From Nocardioides turkmenicus (lineage in GTDB: Bacteria > Actinomycetota > Actinomycetes > Propionibacteriales > Nocardioidaceae): DNA of 64,000 nt. Below the pieces are notes generated by a model. That model was not told where the DNA came from, did not search any database, and saw nothing but the letters and a program-made list of their open reading frames with translations. A program made the translations under genes and the position numbers. Positions 34,410-43,058 of this stretch are shown piece after piece (within the stretch, counting starts at the first letter, position 1; each line of letters begins with the position of its first letter). The DNA is taken from NCBI RefSeq assembly GCF_011045035.1, contig NZ_JAALAA010000008.1, positions 1-64,000 on the forward strand. Reading direction: 5' to 3'.

Positions 34410-35773
34410 CAGACCAGCACCGTGCCTTCCATGATCCCGATCGCACGCAGGTCGCGGTACCACCGCTCCACCGGGTGCTCCTTGACGAAGCCGTGACCGC
34501 CGAGCAGCTGGACGCCGTCGAGGCCGATCTGCATGCCCTTGTCGGCACACAGCTTGCGAGCCAGCGCGATCTCGCGGGTCGCGTCGATGCCCTGGGCGAC
34601 CCGACTGGCGGCCTTGTAGGTCACCAGGCGCATCGCCTGCAGCTCGATGGCGATGTTGGCCACCATGAACGCCACCGACTGGCGGTGGGCGATCGGCTCG
34701 CCGAAGGCCTCGCGCTCCTTGACGTAGGGCGTCACGTAGTCGAGGACGGCCTGGCCGACGCCGATGGACAGCGCGCACCAGGCGAGGCGCGACAGCCGCA
34801 CCGCCTCGGTGTAGGTCGAGCCGTCGGTCTCGCCGAGGACGGCGGTCGCGGGGACCTTCACGTCTGTCAGGGTCAGCTTGGTCAGCGAGGCGGCGCGTAC
34901 GCCCATCGCGGGCTCGGACTCGATGCTCAGGCCCGGGGTGGACGACTCGACGAGGAACAGCACGGGCTTGCCGTCGAGCGAGGCACCGACCACGAACAAC
35001 TCGGCCTCGGCGCCGCGGGCGACCAGCGACTTGGCGCCGTCGAGCGTGTAGCCGTCGGCCGTCTTGGTGGCCGTGATCGACGGGGAGAGCACGTCGAAGA
35101 GGACCTTGTCCTCGTTGAGCGCGAACGCCGCGGCCGGGACGTTGCCCTCGGTGAACGCGGGCAGATAGGTCTGCTGCTGCTCGTCGGTGCCCCACAGGCC
35201 GAGCGCGGTCGCGACCGATCCGGGCGCGAGCGCAGCGACGGCCAGACCGAGGTCGCCCTTGGCGAGCGCCTCGGCGACCAGGGTGCCGGCGACCGCGGAG
35301 CGGGTCTCGGAGATGCCGCCGAGCTCCTCGGGGACGCCCAGGATCGGCAGCCCGATCTCGAGGCTGGACTTGAGCAGCTCGTCGGGCGCGGCGCAGGCCT
35401 CGTCCGCCTCGGCCGCGGCGGGACGTACGACCTCGGCGGCGAACTCGGTGACGACGTCGACGAGCATCTGCTCGTCCTCGGTCGGGGTCAGGTCGAAGAC
35501 GCCCTTCGGGATGGCGTTGGGCACGCGTACGCCCGGGGCGCCCTGCTTGCCCCTCTTCTTGAACGCGCGGCTGGTCGCCGCCATCGTCTTGAACCCGCTG
35601 CGGGTCACCGTGAAGACGACCTGCTCGGTCTGCTTGCGGACACCGAGCCGGTCGAGCGCAGGACTCTGCGAGAGCTTGCGCAGACCGGCGACGGCGAACC
35701 CGATGGGGTCACGCGACTCGCCGGACGGGACGCCGTTGGCGAGCCCGCCGCGTAGGCCTTGGAGGATACTCAT
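34409..35773 (-). CDS. acyl-CoA dehydrogenase (FadE24-like)
   Basis: This is the second member of a coupled acyl-CoA dehydrogenase pair, 454 residues. An N-terminal basic region of about 95 residues precedes the dehydrogenase fold. The FAD/substrate loop is weakened (FALNEDKVLFDVLS in place of the usual TEP..GSD), although C-terminal motifs GVQLLGGHGFVKEHPVERWYRD and IMEGT remain. The protein ends four residues after the Glu-containing EGT, where family members have about 20 more. It may be a structural or regulatory subunit of a heteromer. A 17-bp operator candidate lies 10 nt upstream of the ATG. Confidence 0.9.
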   Translation of the reverse strand: MSILQGLRGGLANGVPSGESRDPIGFAVAGLRKLSQSPALDRLGVRKQTEQVVFTVTRSGFKTMAATSRAFKKRGKQGAPGVRVPNAIPKGVFDLTPTEDEQMLVDVVTEFAAEVVRPAAAEADEACAAPDELLKSSLEIGLPILGVPEELGGISETRSAVAGTLVAEALAKGDLGLAVAALAPGSVATALGLWGTDEQQQTYLPAFTEGNVPAAAFALNEDKVLFDVLSPSITATKTADGYTLDGAKSLVARGAEAELFVVGASLDGKPVLFLVESSTPGLSIESEPAMGVRAASLTKLTLTDVKVPATAVLGETDGSTYTEAVRLSRLAWCALSIGVGQAVLDYVTPYVKEREAFGEPIAHRQSVAFMVANIAIELQAMRLVTYKAASRVAQGIDATREIALARKLCADKGMQIGLDGVQLLGGHGFVKEHPVERWYRDLRAIGIMEGTVLV

Positions 35774-35782
35774 GGGTAGAAC

Positions 35783-35799
35783 TGTAACTGGGAGTTACA
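35783..35799. promoter_or_regulatory. operator candidate for the fadE pair
   Basis: TGTAACT-GGG-AGTTACA is a perfect 7+3+7 inverted repeat 10-26 nt upstream of the fadE24-like ATG. On the minus strand the sequence TTACAG within it could be the -10 of a nearly leaderless transcript. This is a typical repressor position. Confidence 0.6.
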
Positions 35800-35868
35800 A
35801 CGCGGTCTACACTTGAGCGTGGTGATGGCGGTAACAAACGACGAACGAGTTCTTTATAGGGTTGGCAC

Positions 35869-36483
35869 ATGGCCGACTCCTCGCTCGAATCCGCTGCCCC
35901 GCTCGCGCCCCACGGCGCCCTGCCCGAGGGTGGGAGGGTGCGGCCGATCACGCGCTGGGGCACGCCCGTCATGCACCGGCCGAAGAAGCAGGTCGAGGTC
36001 TTCGATGCCGCGCTGACCGAGCTCGCCGCCGACATGGTGGCGACGATGTACGCCGCCGAGGGTGTGGGCCTGGCCGCCGACCAGATCGGCGAGGACGCCG
36101 CGATCTTCGTCTTCGACTGCCCGGACGCGACCGGGCGGCGCACGGTCGGCGTCGTCTGCAACCCCGTCCTGACCCTCCCCGAGGGCGACGACCGTCGCCT
36201 CGACGTCGACCTGGAGGGCTGCCTCTCCTTCCCCGGCGCCTTCGTCGACTGCGGCCGTCCCGACTGGGCCGCGGTCGACGGCCTCGGCCTCGACGGCGAG
36301 CCGGTCCACTTCGAGGGCAACGGGCTGCTCGCCCGCTGCCTGCAGCACGAGACCGACCACACCAACGGCACGGTCTTCGGCGACCGCATCTCCGCGAAGG
36401 CCCGCAAGAAGCTCACCAAGGAGCACGACCGCGTGGCCAAGGACTACCCGGCCGACTGGCCCACCGGCGAGCAGGTCGACTGA
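35869..36483 (+). CDS. def: peptide deformylase
   Basis: This metalloenzyme removes the N-formyl group from new proteins. In 204 residues it shows all three motifs: GVGLAADQIG near 66-75, EGCLSFPG near 119-126, and the metal site QHETDH near 162-167, with Cys and two His as ligands. The second residue pair in the HEXXH motif is HETDH, which preserves the catalytic Glu. An N-terminal extension of about 25 residues and a basic C-terminal helix are common in actinobacteria. It diverges from the fadE operon. A TTTATAGG stretch about 15 nt before the ATG is an AT-rich promoter candidate. Confidence 0.96.
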   Translation: MADSSLESAAPLAPHGALPEGGRVRPITRWGTPVMHRPKKQVEVFDAALTELAADMVATMYAAEGVGLAADQIGEDAAIFVFDCPDATGRRTVGVVCNPVLTLPEGDDRRLDVDLEGCLSFPGAFVDCGRPDWAAVDGLGLDGEPVHFEGNGLLARCLQHETDHTNGTVFGDRISAKARKKLTKEHDRVAKDYPADWPTGEQVD

Positions 36484-36490
36484 GCCGAGG

Positions 36491-37675
36491 CTAGGACATC
36501 CGGTCCACGACGTACTCGGCGATCGCCAGGCTCGAGGTCGCGGCCGGGCTCGGCGCGTTGCGCACCGAGGTGATGCCGTCGCCGTGGTGGATGACGAAGT
36601 CGTCCACCAGCGAGCCGTCGCGCTCGACGGCCTGCGCCCGCAGCCCGAGGCCGGCACGCTCGACGTCGGCGGCGCCGATGTCGGGCACGTAGCGCTGAGC
36701 CTCACGCATGTAGGCCTGCTTGGACAGTACGCCGCGAAGCTCCGTGACACCGGTGCGCCAGTGCTCGGCGGCGAACCGCCAGAACCCCGGCCACGCCAGC
36801 GTGTCGACGACGTCGCGCGGGGTCACCGCGATCCGGCCATAGCCGCGGCGGCTGAGGGCCAGGAAGGCGTTCGGGCCGACCTCGAGGCCACCGCTCACCC
36901 GCCGGGTGAAGTGGACGCCGAGGAAGGGGTAGCGCGGATCGGGGACGGGGTAGACCATGCCTCGGACGAGATCCTGCTTCGCGGCGCTGACCTGCATGTA
37001 CTCGCCGCGGAACGGGACGATCCGGGGCGCCTTCGGGCCGCCGGTCAGCTCGCCGAGCCGGTCGGACTCCAGTCCGCCGCAGACGACGAGGTGGTCGACC
37101 CGGGTCCGTCCGGCGGGCGTCTCCACCTCGATGCCGCCGGTGACGCGGTGGACGCCGGTCACCTCCTCGCCGAGGCGTACCTCTCCCCCGGACTCGGTGA
37201 CTTCCCGGCCGAGCGCCTCGGCCACCGCGACGTAGTCGGTGATCGCCGTCCGCGGGGAGTGCAGGGCGGCCAGCCCCGCTGCGTACGGCTCGATCTCCTT
37301 CATCTCCTCGGGGCCGACCCGCCTCAGCCCCGGAACGCCGTTCTCCGTGGCCGTCTTCTCGAGCGTGTCGAAGCGGCCCATCTCGTTCTCGCCGACCGCG
37401 ACGACGAGCTTGCCGCACTCCTCGAACGGGATCCCGTGCTCGGCCGCGAAGTCCCTGAGCAGGTCACGGCCGCGGGTGCAGAGCCGCGCCTTGAGACTGC
37501 CCGGCTTGTAGTAGATGCCGGCATGGACCACGCCGGAGTTGTGGCCGGTCTGATGCGCGCCGAGTGCGCTCTCCTTCTCGAAGACGATCACCGTCTCGGC
37601 ACGGCGGCGGCGCAGGATCTCCCGCGCCACCGCCAGCCCGACGATCCCGCCGCCGACGACTCCGGTCGTGGTCAA
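36491..37675 (-). CDS. lhgO: L-2-hydroxyglutarate oxidase
   Basis: This FAD-dependent enzyme oxidises L-2-hydroxyglutarate to 2-oxoglutarate. It is of the DAO family, 394 residues from the chosen start. The N-terminal Rossmann motif is GVVGGGIVGLAVAREIL, followed by FEKE at the end of strand 2 and the family-specific HQTGHNSGVVHAGIYYKPGS near 40-60. The C-terminal half has VPFRGEYMQV and LGVHFTRRV. The TTG at 37675 is preferred because GGAGAG lies 5 nt upstream; a GTG at 37708 would add 11 residues. It converges with the deformylase gene and follows the patatin gene region on the other side. Confidence 0.93.
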   Translation of the reverse strand: MTTTGVVGGGIVGLAVAREILRRRRAETVIVFEKESALGAHQTGHNSGVVHAGIYYKPGSLKARLCTRGRDLLRDFAAEHGIPFEECGKLVVAVGENEMGRFDTLEKTATENGVPGLRRVGPEEMKEIEPYAAGLAALHSPRTAITDYVAVAEALGREVTESGGEVRLGEEVTGVHRVTGGIEVETPAGRTRVDHLVVCGGLESDRLGELTGGPKAPRIVPFRGEYMQVSAAKQDLVRGMVYPVPDPRYPFLGVHFTRRVSGGLEVGPNAFLALSRRGYGRIAVTPRDVVDTLAWPGFWRFAAEHWRTGVTELRGVLSKQAYMREAQRYVPDIGAADVERAGLGLRAQAVERDGSLVDDFVIHHGDGITSVRNAPSPAATSSLAIAEYVVDRMS

Positions 37676-37732
37676 ACCAGTCTCTCCTGACCTGTGGTTC
37701 CCTGTCACAGGGAACCTACGCCGCGAGTGCGC

Positions 37733-38632
37733 TCATCGGCTCCAGAACTCTGCGATCTTCTCAGCAGCACGCAGACCCTGGCGACGACCGGCCCTGGCCG
37801 CGGGCGGCCGGGTCGACGGGCTCATCATGTTGCCGCCGAACGCCTCCAGCGAGGCTTCGTCGGGGAGGACGGTCTCGACGACGCTGCCGCCGTCGCGGAG
37901 CTCGTCGACCTGCGCGGCGAGCTCGCTGCGCCACGCGGCCGGGTGCCGTGTCCGCCCGCCCAGGGGCGAGAGCACGAGCACCCGCCCGCACCCCGCCGCC
38001 AGGTCAGCGTTCTCGCTCGAGCGGCGGTAGCCGCCGTCGATGTAGCGGCGGTCGCCGATGACGTACGCCGGGCCGCCGGCGCAGCTGGCGGCGACCGCGT
38101 CGACCAGGTCGACGCCGCTGTCCCGGTCGAGCTCGACGGGCTCGCCGGTGTCGGCGTCGACCGTGGTGAGGAGGACCGTTCGCTCCGGCCAGCGCGCGCT
38201 CGGCAGCCGGGCGGCGACGGTCTCCCGCCACTGCTGCTGCCCGGCGGGACCCGACGCCGTGGCCAGCTCGATCGCGTACGCCCCAGCCCGGCGCCGCATG
38301 TCGGCCAGGTCCGCCGATGCCGCGATGATGGCGTTGGTCCGTTCGAGGTGGGTCGAGGTGATGGGACCGGGTCCCCGCCGACCCGCCGACGACGAGGGCG
38401 TCGGCGCCTCGAGGATGGCGGCGAGCAGGTCGGCCGGGCTCGCGCCGCCGAGCTGTGCGGCGGCGGTCGCGCCGGCGGAGGTGCCGACGACCAGATCGGC
38501 CTCGGTCACGTCCAGGCCGCCCTCGTGCAGACCGGCGACGACGCCGATCAGCCAGGCGTTGCCGGCCGATCCGCCGCCGCCGAGGACCAGTGCGCGCTCG
38601 CGGCCGGTGGGGATGCGTGGTGTGGTGTTCAT
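37733..38632 (-). CDS. patatin-like phospholipase
   Basis: This is the second patatin-type acyl hydrolase in the window, 299 residues. The oxyanion hole is LGGGGSAG near residue 18, the nucleophile Ser is in GTSAG near 50, and the Asp is in YIDGGYRRSSENAD near 199. The lid and C-terminal regions differ from the copy at 31.6 kb, so they are not recent duplicates. A hypothetical role in membrane lipid turnover is family inference. The ATG at 38632 is used. Its 226-nt upstream region, shared with a divergent membrane gene, holds no strong dyad that I could see. Confidence 0.88.
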   Translation of the reverse strand: MNTTPRIPTGRERALVLGGGGSAGNAWLIGVVAGLHEGGLDVTEADLVVGTSAGATAAAQLGGASPADLLAAILEAPTPSSSAGRRGPGPITSTHLERTNAIIAASADLADMRRRAGAYAIELATASGPAGQQQWRETVAARLPSARWPERTVLLTTVDADTGEPVELDRDSGVDLVDAVAASCAGGPAYVIGDRRYIDGGYRRSSENADLAAGCGRVLVLSPLGGRTRHPAAWRSELAAQVDELRDGGSVVETVLPDEASLEAFGGNMMSPSTRPPAARAGRRQGLRAAEKIAEFWSR

Positions 38633-38858
38633 GGGAGTCGCCTCTCGGAAGGTTCCGCAGGCGCTCCCGATGGCTCGGCCCGGTGTCCGGCTCAGCCGCG
38701 CGATCGTGGGTGGCGGGGAGCGCCCGCTGATGACGTTGCGTACACGGGTCTCACCTCCTGGCGTCGGATCACGATCGGGACGAAGCTAGCACGGGGCACG
38801 ACGGGGTTCAGCTCGAATTCCCGCCACCATCGGCGCGTCGCGGCTTTACGGTGAGTTC

Positions 38859-39548
38859 GTGACGAAGACCTGGTCGATCCTGCGCCTGGCGATGGCCGCG
38901 CTCATCCTCGCGGCGATCGTGGCCGAGTTCCGCAACGCCCTGCGTACGGTGCCTGCCGAAGGCTCCAGCACGGCGACGGTCCTGGTGAACTTCTTCAGCT
39001 ACTTCACGATCGAGTCGAATCTCTTCGCCGTGGTCGCGCTCGCGGCCGGCGCGGTCTGGGCGCTGACCCGGACCGGTCCGGAGCCGGTCTGGATCGCCGT
39101 GCTGCTCGCCGCGGCCACGACGTTCATGACCATCACCGGGGTCGTCTACAACCTGCTGCTGCGCGGGATCGCGCTCGCCACGACGCCGTGGGCCAACGAG
39201 GTGCTGCACCTCATCGGGCCGGTCTTCCTGATCGTCGACCTGCTCTTCGCTCCCCCACGGCGCCGGCTGCCGTGGCGCACGATCGCGGTCGTCATCGCGT
39301 GGCCGATCCTGTGGGTGGTCTACACGCTGCTGCGCGGCGAGCACGTCGTCGCCCCGCTCACCGGGGAGGGCTGGTGGTATCCCTATCCGTTCCTCAACCC
39401 GCACGTCCAGGACGGCTACCTCGTCGTCGCCTTCTACGTCGCCGGCATCGCCGTGTCCTTCACGCTGGTCGCCTGGGGTGTCGTCAGCATCGGCCGCCGC
39501 CGCGACCTCGCCCCGGTGGTCCCCTCGACCACGGAAGCCACCTCCTAG
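38859..39548 (+). CDS. Pr6Pr-family membrane protein
   Basis: This is a 229-residue integral membrane protein with six spans and the sequence pattern of the Pr6Pr (FAR-17a/AIG1-like) family. Characteristic segments are NFFSYFTIESNLFAVVALAAG near 44-64, and WPILWVVYTLLRG with YPYPFLNP near 150-180. Function in bacteria is undefined; related proteins elsewhere hydrolyse fatty-acid esters, which would be inference here. The GTG at 38859 is used. Its stop overlaps the convergent RNase H-fusion stop in CTAG. Confidence 0.82.
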   Translation: MTKTWSILRLAMAALILAAIVAEFRNALRTVPAEGSSTATVLVNFFSYFTIESNLFAVVALAAGAVWALTRTGPEPVWIAVLLAAATTFMTITGVVYNLLLRGIALATTPWANEVLHLIGPVFLIVDLLFAPPRRRLPWRTIAVVIAWPILWVVYTLLRGEHVVAPLTGEGWWYPYPFLNPHVQDGYLVVAFYVAGIAVSFTLVAWGVVSIGRRRDLAPVVPSTTEATS

Positions 39549-40525
39549 AGGTTGCGGATCATCCAGCGCTCGGGCGCGGGCAGCGGCTCCCAGCCGTACT
39601 TCGCGTAGAGCTCGTGGGCGTCCTCGGTGGCCAGCAGGGTCCGGCTGATCCGGTAGGGCTCGAGGTCGCCGAGGACGCCCTCGATCAGCATCTTGCCGAT
39701 CCCCTGGCCGCGTACGCCCGGGTCGACGATCACGTCGCACAGCCAGGCGAAGGCCGCGAAGTCGCTGACCACGCGGGCGAAGGCGACCTGGTTGCCGGCA
39801 GCGTCGTAGACGCCGTAGCAGCGCGACCCCTTGTTGGCCGCGTCCTGCACCTCTCGGGTCCGGTCTCCCGCCCAGTAGGACCGCCGCAGCATGCGGTGCA
39901 CCCAGTCGGGATCGATCCGGCTCTGCTCCGCCGAGAAGGAGTACGCCGCAGGCTCCCCGGCCACCGCCGGCTCAGCGGTCAGCAGGCCGAGCAGATCGTC
40001 CGGCTCGGTCTCGGGAGCCGGGATCAGGGCCGGAGCGGCGACAGCGGCAGCGACCGGGGCGGCACCCGCGAACCCCGGCCCGGGGTCAGGCACACGTCCG
40101 GCCTGGAAAGCCAGCGCGGCGCCGTTCGCGAGCCGGTCGGCGGCCTCGTTGAGCGGGTGGCCGGAGTGGCCCTTGATCCACTCGAACCGTACGTCGCGGC
40201 CCTGCATCGCCGCGTCGAGCTCCTTCATGATCTCGACGTTGAGGACCGGCTTGCCGTCGGCCTTCTTCCAGCCCTTGCGCTTCCAGCCGACCATCCACTT
40301 GGTGATCGAGTTGATGACGTACTTCGAGTCGCAGTAGATGAGCAGGGGCTCGCCGGTGTGCGCCGTCTGCTGCAGCAGGTCGAGGACGGCGGTCAGCTCG
40401 CCCTGGTTGTTGGTCCCGTGGGGCCAACCGCCGCACGCCCAGGTGGACTCGTCCACATACCAACCCCAGCCCGCGGGCCCTGGGTTTCCGAGCGCCGAAC
40501 CGTCAGCAGCAGCCACAATCGTCAC
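39545..40525 (-). CDS. RNase HI-GNAT acetyltransferase fusion
   Basis: This is a 326-residue two-domain protein. Residues 1-145 are a type 1 ribonuclease H with catalytic residues Asp8 (AADGSALGNPGP), Glu43 (NNQGELTAV), Asp66 (YCDSKYV) and Asp130 (NEAADRLANG), plus the active-site His120 in KGHSGHPLNE. An Ala/Pro/Glu-rich linker at about 145-190 leads to a GNAT domain with the acetyl-CoA loop VDPGVRGQGIGKML at 267-280 and a C-terminal LYAKYGWEP. It would cut RNA in RNA:DNA hybrids; the acetyl acceptor is unknown. The GTG at 40525 is used. It lies 41 nt downstream of the LacI gene. Confidence 0.9.
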   Translation of the reverse strand: MTIVAAADGSALGNPGPAGWGWYVDESTWACGGWPHGTNNQGELTAVLDLLQQTAHTGEPLLIYCDSKYVINSITKWMVGWKRKGWKKADGKPVLNVEIMKELDAAMQGRDVRFEWIKGHSGHPLNEAADRLANGAALAFQAGRVPDPGPGFAGAAPVAAAVAAPALIPAPETEPDDLLGLLTAEPAVAGEPAAYSFSAEQSRIDPDWVHRMLRRSYWAGDRTREVQDAANKGSRCYGVYDAAGNQVAFARVVSDFAAFAWLCDVIVDPGVRGQGIGKMLIEGVLGDLEPYRISRTLLATEDAHELYAKYGWEPLPAPERWMIRNL

Positions 40526-40566
40526 GCGCCCATCCTGCCAGCCGCGCGTCGGCGGTCAGCGGCAGG

Positions 40567-41616
40567 TCAGGGGTTGACGCGCGGGCCCGACGCGGTGGAG
40601 CCGCGGACGACGAGCTCGGGGTGGAAGACGAACTCCGAGTGAGGGGTGCCGGTGCCGGCGATCTCGTCGAGGATCGCCCGCACGGCGGCCTGGCCCATCG
40701 CCTGGACCGGCTTGCGGACGGTGGTCAGCGGCGGGTCGGTGAAGGCGATGAGCTGGGAGTCGTCGTAGCCGACGATGGAGACGTCCTCGGGCACCTGCAG
40801 CCCACGCGAGCGGGCGGCGCGGATGGCGCCCAGCGCCATCATGTCGCTGGCACAGACGATCGCGGTGAAGCCCTCGTCGAGGAGCGCCGAGGCCGCCGCC
40901 TGGCCGCCCTCGAGGGTGAACAGCGAGTCGCGGATGTGGCCCTTCTCCACCTCAGCGGCGCTCAGGCCGAAGCGGTCGACCATGGTCGCCACGAAGCCCT
41001 CGATCTTGCGCTGGACCGGGACGAAGCGGCGGGGCCCGACGGCCAGGCCGATCTTCGAGTGCCCCAGCGTGGCGAGGTGGGTGACCGCCAGCTGCATCGC
41101 CTCGCGGTCGTCGGGCGAGATGAACGGCGCCTTGATGTCGGGGCTGAACCCGTCGAGGAGGACGTACGGCACGCCCTGGGCGCGGAGCTTCTCGTAGCGG
41201 GTCATGTCGGCGGTGGTGTCCGCGTGCAGACCGGAGACGAAGATGATCCCGGTGACGCCGCGGTCGACCAGCATCTCGGTGAGCTCGTCCTCGGTGGAGC
41301 CGCCGGGTGTCTGGGTGGCGAGCACGGGCGTGTAGCCCTGCCGGGTCAGGCCCTGTGCGATCACCTGCGCGAGCGCTGGGAAGATCGGGTTGTCGAGCTC
41401 AGGCGTGATCAGCCCGACCAGTCCCTCGCTGCGCTGGCGCAGCTTCACCGGACGCTCGTAGCCATGGACGTCGATCGCCGCCAGCACCGCCTCGCGCGTC
41501 GCCGCAGCCACCCCCGGCTTGCCGTTGAGGACGCGACTGACCGTCGCCTCGCTGACGCCCGCATGGGCCGCGATGTCAGCTAGTCGGGCGGAGGCTGGTG
41601 TTATGGGCACCGTCAC
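40567..41616 (-). CDS. LacI-family repressor of the alpha-glucoside operon
   Basis: This is a sugar-responsive repressor of 349 residues. The HTH/hinge is ADIAAHAGVSEATVSRVLNGKPGVAAATREAVLAAI in full at about 13-48, followed by a periplasmic-binding-type sensor domain (LVGLITPELDNPIFPALAQVI). The GTG at 41616 is chosen because GGGGAGAGG lies 7 nt upstream; an upstream frame opening has no such site. It diverges from the binding-protein gene of a sugar ABC transporter. A perfect 10-bp-arm inverted repeat overlapping that promoter is its likely operator. The inducer is probably maltose, trehalose or an alpha-glucoside. Confidence 0.93.
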   Translation of the reverse strand: MTVPITPASARLADIAAHAGVSEATVSRVLNGKPGVAAATREAVLAAIDVHGYERPVKLRQRSEGLVGLITPELDNPIFPALAQVIAQGLTRQGYTPVLATQTPGGSTEDELTEMLVDRGVTGIIFVSGLHADTTADMTRYEKLRAQGVPYVLLDGFSPDIKAPFISPDDREAMQLAVTHLATLGHSKIGLAVGPRRFVPVQRKIEGFVATMVDRFGLSAAEVEKGHIRDSLFTLEGGQAAASALLDEGFTAIVCASDMMALGAIRAARSRGLQVPEDVSIVGYDDSQLIAFTDPPLTTVRKPVQAMGQAAVRAILDEIAGTGTPHSEFVFHPELVVRGSTASGPRVNP

Positions 41617-41648
41617 ATCATGCCCTCTCCCCACAGGCCCTGCAAGAA

Positions 41649-41679
41649 CTTTCAGCAAGTTTGCAATTTTTGCTGAAAG
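41649..41679. promoter_or_regulatory. LacI operator candidate
   Basis: CTTTCAGCAA (41649-41658) and TTGCTGAAAG (41670-41679) are perfect 10-bp arms with an 11-nt spacer, in an AT-rich patch between the divergent genes. The right arm covers the spacer of the sugar-transporter promoter, so binding would block RNA polymerase. Confidence 0.7.
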
Positions 41680-41689
41680 GCTCTTACAT
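41661..41689 (+). promoter_or_regulatory. sugar ABC operon promoter
   Basis: The -35 TTGCAA (41661-41666) and the -10 TTACAT (41684-41689) are separated by 17 nt. They lie 79 nt upstream of the binding-protein ATG and within the LacI dyad. Confidence 0.6.
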
Positions 41690-41767
41690 TCTGCCCCGAC
41701 GCGGGGTTACCTTCGTCACACCACCGGGCGGCTTCCTCGCCCGGGCCCCATATTCGAAGGAGAACTC

Positions 41768-43036
41768 ATGCGACGTGGCATCGTGGCCACCGCAGTGGCG
41801 GCATCGCTCGCACTCGCGGCAACGGCATGTGGCGGTAGCAGCGGCGACAGCATCGACGGCCCGGTCACCATCACCTGGTGGGACACCTCGAACGCGACCA
41901 ATGAGGCCCCGACGTACAAGGCCCTCGTCAAGGAGTTCGAGAAGGACAACCCGGACATCAAGGTCAAGTACGTCAACGTGCCCTTCGACCAGGCACAGAA
42001 CAAGTTCGACACCGCGGCCGGCGCCAGCGGTGCCCCCGACGTGCTCCGTGCCGAGGTCGGCTGGACCCCCGCGTTCGCACAGAAGGGCTACCTGGCTCCC
42101 CTCGACGACACCGAGGCTCTGGAGGAGAAGGACGCCTTCCAGCCGAACCTGATCAAGCAGGCCGAGTTCGACGGCAAGACCTACGGCGTGCCGTTCGTCA
42201 CCGACACCCTCGCGCTGGTCTACAACAAGGCGCTCTTCGAGAAGGCCGGCATCACCGAGCCGCCGGCGACCTGGGACGACCTGAAGACCGCCGCCGCGAC
42301 GATCAAGGACAAGACCGGCGTCGACGGCTACTGGGGATCGACCTCGGGCTACTACGCCACCCCGTTCCTCTACGGCGAGGGCACCAACATGGTCGACGCC
42401 GAGGGGAAGAAGATCACGATCACCACCCCCGAGACGAAGAAGGCCATGACCACCTGGCAGGGCCTCTTCGACGGCAAGGGCCTGCACAAGGCCGACACCA
42501 CCGCCGACGCGTACGCCCACATCCAGGACGCGTTCGTCAACGGCAAGGTCGCCGCGATCATCCAGGGTCCGTGGGAGATCACGAACTTCTACAAGGGCTC
42601 GGCCTTCAAGGACAAGGCCAACCTCGGCATCACGACCGTCCCGGCCGGCTCGACCGGCGAGGCGGGCGCCCCGACCGGCGGTCACAACCTGTCGATCTAC
42701 GCCGGCTCCGACGAGGCGCACCAGGAGGCCTCAGCGAAGTTCGTGAAGTTCATGACCTCCGCGGAGAGCCAGGAGCAGATCGCGCTGAAGAACTCCACGC
42801 TCCCGACCCGCGACGACGCCTACACCGACAAGGTCAAGGCCGACCCGGGCATCGCCGGCTTCCAGACGGTGCTCCCCGCCGCCCAGCCGCGACCCGAGCT
42901 GCCCGAGTACTCCTCGCTGTGGGGTCCGATGGACCAGGAGCTCCCGAAGATCGCCTCCGGCGCCGAGAGCCTCGACAAGGGCCTGGCCACGCTGGAGACG
43001 GCCTTCGCCGACCTGCTGCCCGAGTTCAGCAAGTGA
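41768..43036 (+). CDS. sugar ABC transporter substrate-binding lipoprotein (MalE-like)
   Basis: This is an extracytoplasmic solute-binding protein of 422 residues, anchored by a lipobox LAATAC with Cys at about residue 21 after a short signal peptide (MRRGIVATAV). It is a cluster 1 binding protein: TITWWDTSN at the first strand, YGVPFVTDTLALVYNKALFEKAG near 140-160, and the hinge region GPWEITNF near 275. It would bind maltose or another alpha-glucoside, judged from the downstream glycosidase. The ATG has GAAGGAGA 5-6 nt upstream. It is the first gene of the operon. Confidence 0.93.
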   Translation: MRRGIVATAVAASLALAATACGGSSGDSIDGPVTITWWDTSNATNEAPTYKALVKEFEKDNPDIKVKYVNVPFDQAQNKFDTAAGASGAPDVLRAEVGWTPAFAQKGYLAPLDDTEALEEKDAFQPNLIKQAEFDGKTYGVPFVTDTLALVYNKALFEKAGITEPPATWDDLKTAAATIKDKTGVDGYWGSTSGYYATPFLYGEGTNMVDAEGKKITITTPETKKAMTTWQGLFDGKGLHKADTTADAYAHIQDAFVNGKVAAIIQGPWEITNFYKGSAFKDKANLGITTVPAGSTGEAGAPTGGHNLSIYAGSDEAHQEASAKFVKFMTSAESQEQIALKNSTLPTRDDAYTDKVKADPGIAGFQTVLPAAQPRPELPEYSSLWGPMDQELPKIASGAESLDKGLATLETAFADLLPEFSK

Positions 43037-43058
43037 CCTGGGAAGACCGCGTCATCCG

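Noticed and set aside
34409..35773. FadE24-like gene as a pseudogene
   Set aside because: The frame is intact over 454 codons and coupled to the next gene, so divergence rather than decay is more likely.
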